A DNA stretch of 64,000 nucleotides. Source: Ascoidea asiatica. Its lineage: Eukaryota; Ascomycota; Saccharomycetes; Ascoideales; Ascoideaceae. Shown here in pieces: positions 63,037 to 64,000 of the stretch. The stretch is from the NCBI GenBank assembly GCA_001600695.1, contig BCKQ01000002.1:1561340-1625339 (forward strand), read 5' to 3'. A program made the position numbers and the translations under genes. Numbering within the stretch: position 1 is the first letter of the stretch; the number at the start of each line of letters is the position of its first letter. Below the pieces are notes generated by a model. The model was not told the DNA's origin, made no database searches, and saw only the letters and a list, made by a program, of their open reading frames with translations.

Positions 63037-63080
63037 AACCAGTACTTAACCAGTACTTAACCAGCACTTAACCAGCAAAG
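63037..63080. repeat. 11-bp AACCAGTACTT tandem array (4 units)
   Basis: Two exact AACCAGTACTT units, then AACCAGCACTT and a diverged AACCAGCAAAG, at 63037, 63048, 63059 and 63070. It lies about 130 bp from the LTR boundary. Confidence 0.85.
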
Positions 63081-63208
63081 GCTCGAGTGAGAACAGGAAA
63101 AGGGATGACGGACGGTTCCCCGGACGGCTGTTCAGACGCAGTTGATTCTAGTTCGAACGAAATATCTAATTATTACTAAGAAGATATCTAATTCAAATTA
63201 TAAACAAT

Positions 63209-63628
63209 TGTTAATTAAAATATAAAATATATAAAAATTATATAAAAAAAATTGGGAGGTAAGTGCCCTATTTATATTAGTGGAAAATAGGACCGGGTAA
63301 CCCATCTTAAGAATAAATTTCTAAATTTAGAATGTGACAGTTCACTTCCCATACTTAAGAAATGAAATTAAATAAAGTATTGATCTAGAAAACACTACGT
63401 CATTCTAACAACAAACACAAAGATTCTAGTACATTCGAAATGCACACAAAACTTCGAAGAGGGAATAAATAATGCAGACCCAAAACGTTCTCGTAAATTT
63501 AACATGTACACGGAAGTTTGGGAACGCAATAGAATGTAGTCGAAGACCAATCTATGCTATCTTAGAAAGTCTAAGAATAGCCTAGAATATTCGAAGACAA
63601 CTCCAATAAAAGAGTAAAATGATTAACA
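63209..63628 (-). mobile_element. LTR of a Ty3/Gypsy retrotransposon (3' LTR relative to its minus-strand pol)
   Basis: The segment begins TGTTAAT and ends ATTAACA, a 7-bp inverted repeat with the TG...CA ends typical of LTRs, and is 420 bp long. It follows the integrase stop (63645-63647, minus strand) by 16 nt. A polypurine-like CGAGGGGT (minus strand, 63643-63636) lies in between. A TATAAATAG-like sequence on the minus strand at about 63276-63268 could be the U3 promoter. The other LTR is outside the window, so boundaries and target duplication cannot be confirmed. Confidence 0.6.
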
Positions 63629-63635
63629 ATCAAAT

Positions 63636-63643
63636 ACCCCTCG
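63636..63643 (-). other. Candidate polypurine tract
   Basis: CGAGGGGT on the minus strand lies just after the integrase stop and before the LTR, where plus-strand DNA synthesis is primed in Ty3-type elements. Eight bases separate it from the TG end proposed here, so either the tract or the LTR edge is approximate. Confidence 0.35.
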
Positions 63644-63644
63644 T

Positions 63645-64000
63645 TTACAAATCAAAAGCCCTTAAAAGTTTAGTTAATTTTGATTTATCACCATTTCGTA
63701 ATTTTTGATAATGATTCAAACTTTTTTTAATTAGATGCTTATCATCAGTCAAAACAAAAAATAATCTATTATCCTTTACTTTATTTTCAATATGAGCACC
63801 GTTTAAAGTAGAAAGTTTGTAAACATTATTATCAAAAACTTTTGTCACAATATGTGGACCATTATAATATGGTTCTAATTGGTGTTGTTTAACTCTTTGT
63901 CTTAAAACATAATCACCTACTTCAAAAACTTTAATGACTGCTTTGTCTTCTTGAAGGTTCTTTTTAGTATTTTCAATGTGTCATTTAAATTTAGAATGCT
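63645..64000 (-). pseudogene. C-terminal integrase end of a Ty3/Gypsy pol, partial, with an in-frame stop
   Basis: Read on the minus strand from the window edge, the frame gives VFEVGDYVLRQRV, then HQLEPYYNGPHIVTKVF and a Lys-rich tail ending RAFDL. The GPY/F-type module (VGDYVL...PYYNGPHIV) is typical of the Ty3/Gypsy integrase C-terminus. An in-frame TGA at 63983-63981 interrupts the frame, so the copy looks decayed unless the stop is bypassed. The rest of pol is outside the window. It is a yeast retrotransposon, not a virus of plants or animals. No start is called because both the fragment and the stop cut it off. Confidence 0.85.

Larger units (their letters stand above)
62799..63208. other. 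SNA4-like promoter region before the LTR
   Basis: It contains a 12-unit AATAT run (62851-62912), ATGAA repeats (62913-62930) and an 11-bp AACCAGTACTT array (63037-63080) within a modestly GC-rich patch (63060-63150). No gene is recognised. Confidence 0.5.

Overview
The window is nuclear DNA of a very AT-rich budding yeast (Saccharomycotina). This rests on yeast-specific genes (ANP1, MNN4-type, PHO81, ASE1, ULS1, SWT1), introns with GTATGT or GTAAGT donors and TACTAAC-type branch points, and a Ty3/Gypsy element. The species cannot be named. CTG codons are very rare, and those present lie at unconserved sites, so the CUG code is not settled from this window.

Layout. Left part (1-13775): NUP133, ASE1, SGT1 (minus), then a GATA zinc-finger gene with a 47-nt first exon, a 1.1-kb intron and a 2.7-kb upstream region. 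13776-18264 is the largest gene-free stretch. It holds a GC-rich island and a 1.88-kb segment bounded by about 51-bp terminal inverted repeats, probably an undescribed non-autonomous DNA transposon. Middle (18265-34109): FAL1 with an 11-nt microexon, SWT1, an MNN4/LicD-type gene, ERV46, an MKK1/2-type MAP kinase kinase, ULS1. 34838-38086 codes for an unrecognised 1082-residue coiled-coil protein with a SUMO-like fold at each end, divergent from the SUMO-linked gene ULS1. Right part (39001-63208): a divergent Rho GTPase, a YPT52-type Rab5, a small unknown protein, GET4, HOS2, PHO81, ANP1 (spliced), a lysine/asparagine-rich protein with a mitochondrial-type N-terminus, a SKG6/TOS2-like membrane protein, IMP3, MRPL6, MRPL9 and a SNA4-like protein. 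The right edge (63209-64000) is an LTR and the integrase end of a Ty3/Gypsy element, with an in-frame stop.

The genes are mostly housekeeping and not one pathway. Some neighbours share themes: ribosome production (IMP3, MRPL6, MRPL9), Golgi mannosylation (ANP1, MNN4-type), membrane traffic and GTPases (ERV46, Rho, YPT52, GET4), and SUMO-linked genome maintenance (ULS1 with the SUMO-like-domain protein).

Intergenic DNA has recurring structure. There are GC-rich islands of about 150-550 bp in many upstream regions, short tandem arrays with 9-, 10-, 11- or 17-bp periods, eight CACGTG palindromes all outside genes, and the Reb1-like octamer CCGGGTAA three times.
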